From the IMG/VR virus record IMGVR_UViG_3300000101_000021, positions 26,057 through 53,926 of that record: DNA of 27,870 nucleotides; one strand, written 5' to 3'. Positions 1 to 14,000 of this stretch are shown here, piece after piece. Both the position numbers and the translations under genes were made by a program. Below the pieces are notes generated by a model that saw only the letters and a program-made list of their open reading frames with translations, had not been told where the DNA came from and did not search any database. Every line of letters starts with the position of its first letter. Position 1 is the stretch's first letter. This DNA comes from a virus.

Positions 1-1596
1 GCTCCAATTGGCTTTTACTTTGATAGCAATAATCGTTTAGTTGCAGGTATCCCATCAGGTGGCGAGAAGACATATATCTGGTCAACTATATTAAACATAG
101 TTGGTGATGGATCAAACACTGGACAAGGAACATTTGCTAACGGCACAGGCCCTGTTATCGTAAATGGTTATATCCCAGACGGTGTTACACTGACAGAAAT
201 TATTCCTGTCTTTGATAATTCTTTATCATCTCCTGTAATACAAGAAGCAATTCTTAAAATTGAATTACAACAAGACTTTACTTTAATCTTTAATAATTCA
301 TTATTGATCAACCAAGAACGTTGGTCAATTGGCGCGCCTACAGCAACTAATTACTTTGTTAAGTTTACTAGTTTAGGAAACAATCGTTATACAATAACAT
401 ACAGATCACTTACTTATTACTTTGGCAGTGTTGCTGATACACGATTTACTTTTAGTAAGAATGAATTAGTATATGATCCTTTTACAGGTAAAGTTATACA
501 AGACTTTATTAACATGTTAGGTATCAACACAACATTTGGTTCTACAACAGCATTAGGTGCAGATACTAAAGTTAATATTTTAGGACAGACTGTTGAATCA
601 GATGGTTATGTAAATGACTTCCAAGTTGAAGTTGCGGCAACTGATGTTAACAATGGTCAATTAATTCTAAACCCAGACTTCTTTAATGACATCACGGGCT
701 ATGTCAACGATAGTGCAAACATTGGTGTCTACACGTTCTTCCAAACAACTGTAGACCCTATTAACTTGACACGTCAAGTAATTATTCCTAGCACAGATAT
801 AATTTACACTTATGCAACAAAGACACAAGTTGAAGTTGTTAAGTATGAGTTCCCAGTTGGGCAATTATTCTATGCATACACTGATAATGTCTTTTACAAA
901 ACAATACAAGATCCTACAGTAACAACGCCTTTTTATGTGTTGACTCCTCAACTTGATTTCTCAGTAAAAGAAGGTAGACAGGGCTTGTCTTATCAGTATA
1001 GACATAATGCTAATAACACAACTAGAATTGATCCAGCAACTACAAACATTATTGATTTGTATCTTGTAACTCAAGCATATTATACTGCATATACAAATTG
1101 GATTAACGATACTACAAACACAGTTGTAAAGCCACAACAACCAACGTTGAATGAACTAGAAACTGCATATAGCAAAATACAAGATTTTAAAATGCTATCG
1201 GATTCAGTCATATTAAATAGTGTAACATTCAAACCGTTGTTTGGAGCGAAAGCAGATCCAGCATTGAGAGCAACTATTAAAGTTATTAAATCTAGCACAA
1301 CAAATGCAAGTGACAGTGAAATACGAAGTGCTGTACTTGCGGCTATGGATACTTATTTTAGTATTAACTATTGGAACTTTGGAGATACATTCTTCTTCTC
1401 AGAACTAAGTGCATACTTACATGAAAAAACAAATGAACTTATATCTTCTGCTGTACTAGTATCAAATGATCCTGAAAAACTATTTGGAGACTTATACGAA
1501 ATTAAATGCAGACCATACGAAATTTTTGTCAATGCGGCCACAACATCTGATGTTGTCGTAGTATCGGCACTAACTCCTGCAACATTGCAGTCATAA
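1..1596 (+). CDS. Baseplate wedge protein, gp6-like (baseplate J-like family), 3' part; start lies outside the window
   Basis: The frame is open from the first base, giving 531 visible residues, so the gene begins upstream and the in-frame TTG at 304 is not its start. The C-terminal part has a helical-looking segment with WNFGDTFFFSELSAYLHE (visible residues about 458-475), followed by FGDLYEIKCRPYEIFVNAA (about 496-514). By memory these match the C-terminal signatures of gp6-like wedge proteins of marine T4-like phages. The upstream GTGP and IPDGV stretch also fits those proteins. T4 gp6 forms the ring that joins baseplate wedges around the hub. The next gene is a giant structural protein, as expected in a baseplate block. 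The gp6 assignment rests on recognised motifs, not an alignment; another large baseplate J-type protein is possible. The CDS itself is secure. Confidence 0.68.
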   Translation, partial: APIGFYFDSNNRLVAGIPSGGEKTYIWSTILNIVGDGSNTGQGTFANGTGPVIVNGYIPDGVTLTEIIPVFDNSLSSPVIQEAILKIELQQDFTLIFNNSLLINQERWSIGAPTATNYFVKFTSLGNNRYTITYRSLTYYFGSVADTRFTFSKNELVYDPFTGKVIQDFINMLGINTTFGSTTALGADTKVNILGQTVESDGYVNDFQVEVAATDVNNGQLILNPDFFNDITGYVNDSANIGVYTFFQTTVDPINLTRQVIIPSTDIIYTYATKTQVEVVKYEFPVGQLFYAYTDNVFYKTIQDPTVTTPFYVLTPQLDFSVKEGRQGLSYQYRHNANNTTRIDPATTNIIDLYLVTQAYYTAYTNWINDTTNTVVKPQQPTLNELETAYSKIQDFKMLSDSVILNSVTFKPLFGAKADPALRATIKVIKSSTTNASDSEIRSAVLAAMDTYFSINYWNFGDTFFFSELSAYLHEKTNELISSAVLVSNDPEKLFGDLYEIKCRPYEIFVNAATTSDVVVVSALTPATLQS

Positions 1597-1614
1597 GGAT
1601 AAGATTAAACTAGC

Positions 1615-2040
1615 ATGGCAAAAATTAGAACACTTGATTTCTTACCAGAGATATTTCAAACTGATACTAATGCCCAATTCTTGGGAGCAACACTTGATCA
1701 GTTAGTAAACCCTCCGGTTACTGAACAACTACAAGGCTATGTTGGAAGTAAGTTTGGCTATGGAATTAATGCTAGAAACAATTATGTTACAGAGCCTACT
1801 AAGACTCGTACAGATTATCAATTAGATCCTAGTGTCGTTTTCTTAAAGAAAAACGAAACAGTTGCTAAAGACTTTATTACTTACCCTGGCATGTTAGATG
1901 CCCTACAGTTACGCAATGGCGTTACTGAAGATAATGATAGACTTTTTACAAGTGAGATTTATTCTTGGGACTCATTCACAGACTTAGATAAACTAATTAA
2001 TTTTAATCAGTATTACTGGATCCCAAATGGACCACCAGTA
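1615..2040 (+). other. N-terminal conserved block of the giant protein (residues 1-142)
   Basis: This block contains FLPEIFQTDTNAQFLGATLD, then a tyrosine-rich YQLDPSVVF segment, and ends in FNQYYWIPNGPPVV (residues 129-142). From memory, these three signatures occur in the same order at the N-terminus of large structural proteins in marine T4-like phages. It probably anchors the protein in the baseplate, while the more repetitive remainder projects outward. The anchoring role is inferred from position and conservation only. Confidence 0.55.
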
Positions 2041-5000
2041 GTCACTGTAGCAACAGCAACAGTCTTTTCAACATCTGATTACATAGTAACAGATACTCCA
2101 AATGCATATAATATTAAAGCATTGGGTTCAGCAACAGGAACAAACAATCCTACACTAACATTGTTACGTGGTGGCTCATATAGATTTGCAGTCAACCAAG
2201 AAACTCAATTTTGGATTCAAGGCGTACCAGGAGTAACTGGATTAGACGGCAATCAAAACACTAGAGACATCTTAGGTGTTAGTAATAACGGTGCAACTCA
2301 AGGATATGTTAACTTTACAGTTCCAAATAGAGATGCACAAAACGATCTCTTATTTCCCGGAAACAATCTTGTAGATGTCGTAAGCACAACAGTATTTGCA
2401 GACATCAATGGTAAAAGACTTTCTGAAGTAGGTAATATTGATGGTGTAACATCACTTGAAAATCTTACTGTTATGTTCTATGATACAGGAGAACCAACAG
2501 AAGTAGGATTTGTTCAATCATTCTTTGATGAGAATGGAGCAAACTATGATGTAAACTTAACAACACCAGAACTTGTTGCACCAGTAACATTAGCAATCAC
2601 AGAAACAACAACGAATTCAGTTGTTACATCTGGCACAACTGAAGATTTAATTGTTAATCAAACAGTTACGTTTGAAGCAGTACCTGCAAGTGATCCGTTG
2701 TTAGGTGGCTTAGATGTTAATACAATTTATTATGTAAAAGAAATTGTCGATGCAACATCATTTAAATTATCAGACACATTGAACGGACCTGAATTAGTAC
2801 TCAGTGCTGAAACAGGAACAATGACTGCAAACATTAATGAAGGTCTTTTTGAAGAAGGCTTCTATACAAACGTTAGTGAAAACTTTTACACCATTCAATA
2901 TGTTGGAACGTCTGATGATCCTACTATTCGTCTGATACCTGCTGGCGTTATACCAACAGAAGAAAAAATTACAGCAGTATTTGGCACCGATTACATAGGC
3001 TTAACTTTCTATAGAAATGAAGCAGGAACTATTTTACAAATTCCTTATCTGTCAGCAGTACTAGATACATTATACTACCAAGACGGCACAAATGCAAACA
3101 AAGTTGGTGCAATAAGATTAATTGACAGTAACTTAACAAACACATTAGATGTTGACGAAGATATTATCGGACACAAAACATTTGAATCAACAAATGGTGT
3201 GGTCTTTACAAACGGATTAAAAGTTCAGTTTGACGGAGATATTATACCGACTAGTTATTTGTCTGGTGAATATTATGTTGAGGGTGTAGGAGAATCAATA
3301 CAACTTATTCCAACTACAGACTTAACTGTGCCAGAAGATTTTACTGGAACTGAATTTATTCCCTACGATACGTTAAACTACTCTATTGGTAACTTTGATG
3401 TTGAATTGTTTATACCTATCGATGAAGATTATCTTACAATCAACAGAGGTGCAATTAATAATAATGCATGGTCACGTTCTAACAGATGGTTCCACATTGA
3501 TGTTATTAATGCATCTGCAACATATAACAATGATCCAAACATTAGTACTGTTTTTGCAACAGGTACAAATAAAGCAAAACGACCTATTGTTGAATTCTAT
3601 CCAAACTTAAAACTATTTGATTCAGGTACAGTTGCAAAGGCACCTGTAGATTTTATTGATACACGAACAACAAATGCATTTGCACAAGTTGCAAATCAGC
3701 AACAATATTATCCTGACATTGAATCATACACTAATTATACTGCAACGATAGCACCTGCTACCGCGGCAACAACGACAACAATTACAATTGCTACTACTGA
3801 TATTGTAGCACCGTTTCAAGTTGCACAATATGTAACTGACTCTACAAACTTGTTGCCAAACAACACAACGATCACTGACATAGAAGTCAGTGGACTTAAT
3901 ACTATTATAACAGTGTCTTGGGAATCAAATGAAACATTTGTAGGCACAAGCATAGCATCTATTGTTGGTAGTGATACTACAGTAAACAATTATGAATTGT
4001 TCTCTGGTGCTAGAATTGTTTTTACAGCAGACACAAACCCAATTGTTAAAGATAAAATTTATGTTGTTGGATTCTCAAAGACATCAGTATCTTCTAGTCT
4101 TGTTATTACATTATCTGAATCAGAAGATTCTCCTGTATTAGTTGACAACCAGACTGTTTCTCTTCGTGGATTTTATAATCAAGGTTCTACATTCTGGTAC
4201 GATGGTACAAACTGGGAAGAAGGACAACAAAAGTTAAAAGTTAATCAAGCACCACTGTTTGATATTTTTGATAACAATGGAATCTCATTTGGAGATGCTA
4301 CAATTTATCAAGGTACATCATTCTTAGGTAATAAACTCTTTGCATATGGTCAAGGCGTTGGACAAAACGATGCAGTACTTGGCTTCCCAGTTAGATATTC
4401 TGATGTTGCTAACTTAGGTGATATTAGTTTTGATGTATCTCTTAATGTCGATACATTTAATTATGTAACAGGCACAAGTCCAGTTACTCAATTAGTCAAT
4501 ACAGGTTATGTGTATGATTATTCTGCACGTACAACGAAAACACGTGAATTAGGCTGGCAAACAGCAGTTGCCCCCTCAGTTCAATATCAAATCTTTGAAC
4601 TAGAATATACAACAGGGTCCACAGCCGAGTTTACGTGTGACGTTTCAGTAATAGCAGAAGACTACAGTAACTGGCCTCGTGTACAAGTTTATGTAAACAA
4701 TGTTTATCAATTACCAACTGAGTATACACTCTCGTCAACTGATAAAACAACTACAGTTACATTGAATACTGCTCCACTAATTGATACACCTATACAAATT
4801 TTATTGTTAAGCAAACAAGTTAGTAAAACTGCTTATTATAGCATACCTATTAATTTAAGCAACAACCCGTTCAATGAATCATTACAAGAAGCGGCACTAG
4901 GAGATATTAGAAGACAGTACCAAGATACATTTATTAATAATGCTAATACTACTGGTGTTATGTTTGGTGCTAACAACTACAGAGACTTAGGGAACATGGT

Positions 5001-8000
5001 TCCTTATGGTACATCTATTATTCAGAATTCTGCATCACTTGTTTTGCCTGGAACGTTCTTACGTAAATCAGAATATAATATCTTTGATGCATTACAATAT
5101 AACTCTGAGCAATATGTCAAATACAAACAACTTATAGTACAGACAGTTAACAACACTGAATTTGAACAAAGATTTAATCCTTCAGTTATATTAGATACTG
5201 CATTAGAAACAATTACACAAGCAAAATCAGAAGGTGATTCATTCTTCTGGTCTGACATGTTACCATCACAGTCTCCGTTTAAGTCAACATCTTATACGTT
5301 TGCAAATGCTTTATCAGAAGCAATTTATCCATTAAGTAAAATATATGATTTTACAAAAGCAAACTATAGCAGTGTATTAGTTTATCTAACACGAACAGAG
5401 TCTGGTGTAACAACAACAACTCAATTAACAACTGGCGTAGACTACACAGTATCTTCAACAGAGCCATCGTTGACAGTAACATTGGGATTGATATCCGAAG
5501 ACATCATAACAATCAAAGAGTATAATCAAACATATGGTTCGTTTGTTCCTAATACTCCAACTAAGTTAGGTACATACCCAGCGTTTATTCCAGGTGTTGT
5601 TTTAGATCCTAATTACAAAGTGCCAACATATATGTTGAAAGGACATGATGGTTCGTATACATCTTTGTATACACTTAACTATACTCCAGAAACAGGACTT
5701 ACTGATTTTAGAGATCAAGCATTATTAGAATTTGAAACTAGAATCTACAACAATATTAAATTAAGTACTATTGTTCCTATTGAAGCATATGAAATCTTAC
5801 CTGGATTCTTTAGAGAATCTAGTTACAGCAATCCTGACTGGATTAAAATGTACACTCCACGATTCTTAAGTTGGGCTGGACAAAACAGAATTAATTATAA
5901 AGACCAACAATACACAAGTTCAGATGAGTTTAGTTTTAACTATTATCAATCAGGCAACAAATTAACTAACACTCCAATCGATCAAGGTTATTGGAGAGGC
6001 GTATATCAATACTATTATGGTTCATCACAACCAAACATAGCACCATGGGAAATGTTAGGCTTTGCAGAAAAACCTGCGTGGTGGGAAGCACAATACGGTG
6101 CGGCACCATACACAAGTAATAACAGTGTTATGTGGAATGATATTGAAGCAGGTAAGATTTATAATACAGGTATCACAGTTGACGAATTAAAACGTCCTGG
6201 TTTAAGTAAAATATTACCTGTCGATGATCAAGGTGAATTGCTTTCTCCTTTGACTGCAATCTTAGGAAACTATACACAAACTACATTTAAAAGAGATTGG
6301 AAAGCAGGCGATAATGCACCAGCAGAATTCTCATACAGAAGAAGTTCTTCGTGGCCATTTGATTTAATGCGATTGTTTGCATTAACTAAACCTGCACAGT
6401 TCTTTAACTTGGCAGTAGACATAGACAACTACAAGTATAACACAGAATTCAAACAATATCTAGTAAATGATAGAAGTCATTTAATTATTTCTGATGTTGA
6501 TGTATATGGTTCTGGCACACCAAAGACAAGTTATCTTAATTGGATTGTTGACTTTGAAAAACAACAAGGCATAGATTCTACAAAAGAAATTACAACTGTA
6601 CTTGCCAACTTAGATGTCAGATTAGTTTATAGACTTGCTGGATACAGTGACAAGACAGCACTCAAGTTCTTTGTAGAAAAAGGAACACCTAATAGTATTA
6701 ACTCATCACTGCTTATACCAGATGAAAGTTATCAAGTATTGTTACACGATAACCAACCAGTCGATCAGATTATTTACTCTGCTGTCGTAGTACAACAAGT
6801 AGCAAATGGTTGGAAAGTATTCGGTAATTCACAAAGTCAAGCATACTTTACAATTGATCAGCCTATATTTAATGGCAACAACTCTGTTTGCGAATACGAT
6901 AACTTAACTGTTAAAGTTGCTAAAGATTATACAACATCTGCTACAGATGAGCAACTAGTTCCTTATGGTACACAGTTTTATACTCCACAAGAGTTATCAC
7001 AATTCTTGGGAAGTTATGGTGCTTGGACAAGACGTAAAGGAATGCAGTTCGACTACATTGATAATGCTATTGAAATCAATTGGGAATTGATGGTCAAAGA
7101 ATACATATACTGGGTATCATTAGATTGGTCAAACGGCTCGTTGATCACACTTAACCCAGCGGCACAATATTTAAAGATTAACAAAGACAGTACTATTGTT
7201 CAGCCATTAACTATTTCACAAAATAATTTTGTATTGAATCAAAATTTCTATCCTATTGCAATACAAGACATGTCTATATCAAGGCTTGATACTGAGTTTA
7301 CTATTAAAACTCAAAATGATGGAGACACATTCGCATATGGACAGTTCAATTTAAGTAACTTTGAACATGGTATTGTATTTGACAACACAACAAACTTTAA
7401 TGATGTAATCTATAACTTAGTTACCGGACTAAAACAAAATCGTGTTTTCTTACGAGGCACTAAGTCCGCAGAATGGAACGGAACAGTCTTTGCATCTGGA
7501 TTTATTTATAACCAAGACAATGTAAAAGAATGGGAAACTGGTGTAAAATACACTAGAGGAATGATAGTCACATTCAAAAACAAATACTGGACTGCAAGTA
7601 AAATCATTGAACCATCTGCTACATTCAGAGAATTAGATTGGGTAGAAACAGACTATGATCAAATACAAACTGGACTGTTGCCTAACTCATCAACTAGAGC
7701 ATATGAGCAAACATTATATTATAACACAAACAAAGCAAACTTAGAAAGAGATGCAGATCAATTATCATTCTCTCTAATCGGTTACAGACCTAGAGACTAT
7801 CTTGGCTTAATCGATCTTACAGATATTACACAAATCAATGTTTACAAAAACATGATTAAGTCAAAAGGAACTGTTAATGCAGTGTCTGCATTTAAAGGTG
7901 CAAACTTACCACAAGGTGGCATTGATTATGATGTTTATGAGAACTGGGGAATCTTAGCAGGACAATTTGGCGGTACACTGAATAATAACTTTGTTGACTT

Positions 8001-11000
8001 TAAATTAAACGAAGCATTATTAACAGGCAATCCAGCAATTACTGCTTTAACAAATGGCGTTGGGACACCAGGGTCACAACAAGAGATAGCAATTTATAAT
8101 TTGTATAACTATGCTAGACCAATTAGTTCGCCTGACGTATTGCCTACATTAACTAACTCATATACTGAAAACTTATATCCAACAGCGGGATATGTAAATT
8201 TCAATGATGTTAAGATGTCATCGTTTTATTACAGTGGCTTACCTAGAGCAGTTAACCAAGAACGTATTAGAGTTCCAATCAGAGACTTTTATGTTAGAGA
8301 CTATGCATGGTTAGCAAACTTTAAAGCAGACTGGGGAGTCTATGCGTGGAAGCCTATCGCAAGAGTAATAGGCATAACATCAAACACAGACAACACAACA
8401 ACAATTACATTTGATAAGCCACATGGATTAACAAGATTAGATCCAGTTAGTTTTATTAATGTAGCAAGACCAGTTAATGGTTATTATATTACAACAGCAA
8501 TTGTAAGTATTACTCAAATCACTATTAATTTAAACTTGCCAGATTCTGATGATATTATCTTAACTGGTAATGGATTAGGACTTAAGTTTCTTAATCAAAG
8601 AGTTAAGACTCCATCAGCAATTACAGACTTAGATTTAAATGAAGCAGAGTTCTCAAAGAACACTGTATGGGTAGACGAAGCACCTTCAGGAGACTGGGGA
8701 ACATATAGAAAGTCTATCAACTACGCACCACTAGATACACTATCAATAGCAGGAGCAGAAACATTTGCAAGTGCTGTTATGTATACTCCTAGAATGGGTT
8801 ATTTAGTTGGTGATCAGAAAGCAGGGAAGGTTTATCGTTATGGTTACAATACTGTTACTGGAGAGTTTGATCTGGATCCAGGAAGCACTCAAACAGAAGT
8901 AGCATCATTTGGTACAACAATTGCTTATTCAGGTAATCTTTTTGCAATTAGTGAACCAACAACTACAACAGGTGGATTAGGATCATCAACACTTAGAATT
9001 TATACATTAAATGATACAGTATTAAGTGATGACATTATTCCATTACAAGAATTTATTGGTCCAGAGGGTGCAGGCACAAGTCTAGCAATCAGTGATGACC
9101 AAGATTGGATATATTCAGGTAGCCCACTATCTAATCAAGTTGAAGTTTATAACAGACAACGTTTACCGTTCACAGCAGGGTTCTTTAATATAGGTGAAAC
9201 ATACGAAATTACATCTTTAGGAACTACAACTGATGATCAATGGAAAGCAATTGGCGCAGTAGAAGGTAAACTAGGTATTAAATTTAATGCGACTGGAGTT
9301 GGTACTGGTACTGGTACAGCAGATCAAATCTCTTATGTAGAAATGGCTGAGATCGAAGGAACTATTCCCCCAATCAATGCAGTAGCAGGTGACAACTTTG
9401 GCTTTAGTGTATCAACAGATGACAACGGTGATAAGATTGTTGTTGGCGCACCGAACACAGGCTCATCAGGCGGCACAGATAACTCTGGTGCATCATTTGT
9501 TTTCAACAGAGTCGTACAGAATTTTGAATCACAATATAATTCAATTCCCAATCAGCCACATCAATTTGATTTAGCATGGACACAAGTATATGTTACTAGA
9601 ACTGCTACTGGCGTAGCATCTAATGTTATCTCATATACTGGACCGGGAACTATTGCTGACAATGATGCAATCGTTTTCTCAGAGAACGGAACATTTGGAA
9701 ACTCTGGTATCAACCCAAATCAAGTTTACTATGCAACAGCAACTGGATTAGGAGTTTTCTCACTTAAAGAAAGTAGATCAACTAATACTGTTGTAACATT
9801 AATAGATGATCCTGCACTTAGCAGTTCTATCTGGAATCAAGTAGATAGTACAATAACAAAAGTATCAGTTAACGGTACATTTGTTGATGACAGCAATTAT
9901 GCTGTTGGTGGTGGACAACAAGCCTTAAGATACTTTGGTAATCTAGTAGCAGGTGACATTGTTAAAGTAGACAGTAAAGTAATTATATGGGAACAGTCAT
10001 TCTTATCAGAAAACGATACACGTGTTGGCGCACAATTTGGCTATGCACTTGATACAACTGCAAACGGCAGTGAACTATTAGTAGGTTCTCCACAAGAAAT
10101 TATAGTAGAAGGACAAGAAACATTTAATGGTGTTGTATATCGATTCACTAATGCAGGTGGAAAGTACGGAGTAGTATCAGGTACAAACGAATGTACCTTA
10201 ACTGCAAATAGAACATTATTGATTAACGGTTTCAGAGTTAACTTAACATCTGGTAGTAATGCAACAGCAGTTGCAAACTCCATCACAGGTGCTGGTATTA
10301 CTAATATCACAGCAAGTGCAACAAGTGACAACAAGTTAATTATTTCTGTCATTAGTTCAGGCTTAAGTCTTGTTAATGAAAGAATCGTTTTACAACAAAC
10401 AGACTTTGATACATTAACTGAGTTGGGAATCGACTCATATGTTCAAACACAAATTATTAAATGTCCACATAACAGAACTCGTAATGGGTTTGGTGAGACA
10501 ATTAAATTCAATGAATATGATTCTGTTGTTATTGCCGCTCCATTGGGAGAAAGATTCTTAGGCACAACATTTGATTTCACTGATGATGAAAACTTAGACA
10601 ACGATACTATCTTTGATAACAATGCAACACGATTTGTAGATGTATATACAAACGCTGGTGCTGTTTACATGTTTGACTTCTTACAAAACTATCAGCCAAG
10701 TTTACTGTCTCCTGGTAAATTTATTTACGCACAGAATGTTAATAGCAAAACAGAAAACTACGGCAATCAACCTTTGTATGGAACTGCATTAGACTTTAAT
10801 AGCAATCAAGTCGTTGTTGGTACGCCTAACTTCTTACCTGGAGATGTCAACGGACAACTTACAGTATACAACAATGAGTCAGGACAACGTGACTGGAGAA
10901 TATTTAGAGAGTCAGGTAAAGTTGTTGATATCAACAAGATACAAAACACACAAATTTATAGTGCTGAAACAAACAACACACTAGTTAATTTAGATTACTT

Positions 11001-14000
11001 AGACCCTATGCAAAACAACTTGCTAGGCGCAGTCAGAGAAAACTTAGATTATGTTTCTAACATCGATCCTGCTAGTTACAATGTTGATCCAGCAAATGTT
11101 ACTAGTGGTTTAGTTTGGGGTACTGATCATGTTGGTGAACTTTGGTTTGACACAACAAACACACGTTGGGTAAACTATCACCAAGACAACGATGCAGAAT
11201 ACAACAGTAGATATTGGGGTGCAACATTCCCTGGATCAGATGTAGCAGTTTACACATGGGTAAAGAGTAATCAACCACCAAGTCAATACACAGGTTTAGG
11301 AACAGTTAAAAATGCTACTGTATATACTATTGAAAGCAAATTAAATGCAACTAACATTGTAGTTCCTGTATACTATTTCTGGGTACGTAATACAAACGTT
11401 ATCATTACAGACTTAGACAAAACATTAGCAGACGGAACATTAGAAAGATACATTAAATTCCCACGTTCTTCAGGCATTGCATACATGGCACCAGTGTTGC
11501 CAAATGCATTTGCTATCTATAACTCAGATGAGTTTATTAATGCGAATGATTCAGTATTTCATGTAGGCTTTGCAACAGGCGACAGTGATGCTGTCCCTCA
11601 CCAAGAATTTAATTTAATCAGAGATGGTTTCGCAGATGACTTCTTGCCAGGACTTCCCAAGTTAGGAGTACAAAACTCTACAACTACTGTCCCAATTGGA
11701 TTGTATGATCGCTTATTAGACTCTATGTCTGGCGTAGATGAAAGTGGACAAGTTGTCCCTGATCCTTACTTACCCAAAGCAGTACAGTCAGGTGTATTAG
11801 CACGTCCAAGACAAAGTTTCTTCTTTGACAGATTCTTAGGAATACAAAACTATCTAGTATATGCAAACACAATATTAGCACAGTTCCCAATCGCTGAAAC
11901 AAGACAAAATGCAACATACTTATTTCAAACAGGAACATATTATGACACTACTGATTATTGGGAATATGTCAATTGGTATCTGCCTACAGTTAACCCAGTC
12001 GGTCAATACAATAATAACACTAAGTCAACTGTATCAGTAGAAAAATATGCAGACTTAGCCTCACTAACAGTCGATATAGACACAATAGCAACTGTTGAAC
12101 AAAACGGTGATGGCAAGTGGGAATTTTATCGATTTGATGGCAACGGTGTTTGGACTCGTATTGGTTTAGAAAACGGAACCATACAATTTAAAACATATCT
12201 TTGGGATTATGCGGCAGGCAAAACAGGCTTTGGTGATAACTTCTTTGACACTGATTCTTTTGATGAATATCCAAGTGAAGAAACACGTTGGATTATTCGT
12301 GCATTAAACGAACAAATTTATATTGATGAACTTATAACATATAGAAACAAATCATTGATTCTTTTATTTGAATACATTCAAAGTGAAACAGATGAATCAC
12401 AAAACTTCTTGCCATGGTTAAATAAAACTTCTCTTGTTGACGTAAGTCATACTATTAGAGAATTAAAACCTATTGAGAACTTCCAATCTGACAATCAGAA
12501 CTTCTTATCTGGATACTTAAATGAAGTCAAGCCTTACCACGTTGTAATCAAAGACTTCTTGTTTAACTATACTGGGTTAGAAGATTACAGAGGCACAATC
12601 AGTGACTTTGATTTACCTGCGGAATATAACTCAAACGTTGATAGATATATCAGTCCACAATTAGTTTACAATAATGTAAACAACGAGAATCAATATCTAC
12701 CAACTAATGCAATTTGGCAAACACCACAGTACAAAGATTGGTTTAACAATTACGGTGTTTCTATTTTAGGACAAACTGATTACGACATAACTATTCTAAG
12801 CAATTACATTGAGCAAGGTTCAACAACATTGATTGTTGATAATGCACAAGGATTCCCAATCAATGGTAGCATAACTATTGGTACAGAAGAAATTGCTTAT
12901 TCATATGTTGATCGTGCATTAAACATCTTGGGAGGATTACAGAGAGGTATCAATGATACTACTGCAACATCACATCTTCCTGGAGCTCCAATAATTATTG
13001 ATCTACCAGCAGTCTTGCTTTTAAATGGCGGGAAGAATTACGTGGAACCACCACGTGTCACAGCATACATTGATACAACAATTTATCCAGAGCCAAGAGT
13101 CGAAGCAGAATTCGAAGTGGTTATGTCATTAGATTCTGTAAACAGTGTGAAAGTTATAAATCCCGGCGAAGGGTATGCTGTATTACCAGAGATTAGAATT
13201 GATTCTGCTGTAGAACTATTCTTTACAAATTCAGATATCAACTCAACACTACATACTATCTCATTATTTGCACCTAACTTATCAACAGGTGATTTGATAC
13301 AGTATAAAGATTCTGAAGATGGAGAAAGTGTTACTTTATTAGAAAACGATCAGTGGTACTATATTAATGTATTAGAAAATACTCCAACTGCACTTATTGC
13401 GTTGTATTCTAGTTATGGCGATGCAGTCAACGAGACAAAAAGAATCAAGTTTACAAGCGGAACTGAAGACGGAAGTTTCTCACTGAATGTTGGTGCAAGA
13501 GCATCAGCAATTACTACATCATCTCCTGTAAGAGAAAACATCTATACATTAAAGTATGATAGAACAACTTACACAAGTCAAATAAAAGATTGGGAAGAAG
13601 GAGTGTTCTACGGATCATTCTTTGCAGGTAGTTATTTTAATAGTGAAGACATTGCATCATCTGCAATTAAACTACAATCAACTCAGCCTCCAATCGATTC
13701 AGTAGCGGCATCAGCACAAGGCGCAGTTTTTGAAATAGATGCTGTAGCAAATAAACAAACAGTTGAATATTCCGAGTTTGCTCGTAGAGTAATTGATACA
13801 GTTGCAACTGGAAATAAAATTAGATTGAATCCATATGACGAAGCATCAGGTGAGTTAAACGCATCTGGTTCTACAATTGGTTTCACTGTTGGCATGCCAA
13901 TTAAGTTTACTGGTGAAGTACTTGGTGGTATTATAGCAGACCAAGTTTACTTTGTCAAGTCCATAATTAATACAACAGATTTTACTATTAGTGAAACTAA

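Larger units (their letters stand above)
8764..10872 (+). other. Predicted seven-bladed FG-GAP-like beta-propeller with inserted domains (residues 2384-3086)
   Basis: Seven segments share the FG-GAP/integrin-alpha layout: FG-x-x-hydrophobic, then a strand ending in VGAP or a variant, then G-x-V-Y-x-F/Y. They begin at about 8764 (FASAVMY, YLVGD, KVYRYGYN), 8908 (FGTTIAY, FAISEP, LRIYT), 9064 (AGTSLAI, IYSGSP, VEVYN), 9397 (FGFSVST, IVVGAP, ASFVFN), 10036 (FGYALDT, LLVGSP, VVYRFT), 10489 (FGETIKF, VVIAAP, AVYMFD) and 10774 (YGTALDF, VVVGTP, LTVYN). Blade 4 has DDNGD in its loop, like the calcium loop of the family. Sequences of about 80 to 170 residues are inserted between blades 3-4, 4-5 and 5-6. 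Propellers of this kind bind proteins or glycans in other contexts; that role here is inferred. Confidence 0.65.

Noticed and set aside
304-1596. ORF beginning at TTG 304 taken as a full gene of 430 residues
   Set aside because: The same frame is open from base 1 with coherent protein sequence, so the gene starts outside the window.
3386-3610. 74-residue + strand ORF inside the giant gene
   Set aside because: Out-of-frame shadow with biased Leu/Met content and no translation signal.
9300-9317. GGTACT-type tandem hexamers as a microsatellite or phase-variation site
   Set aside because: Only three units, in a Gly-Thr protein motif that recurs elsewhere with different codons, and a six-base unit would not shift the frame.
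10041-10352. 103-residue antisense ORF
   Set aside because: It lies opposite the giant gene, with composition forced by Thr/Ala/Val codons on the other strand, and has no ribosome site or neighbours on that strand.
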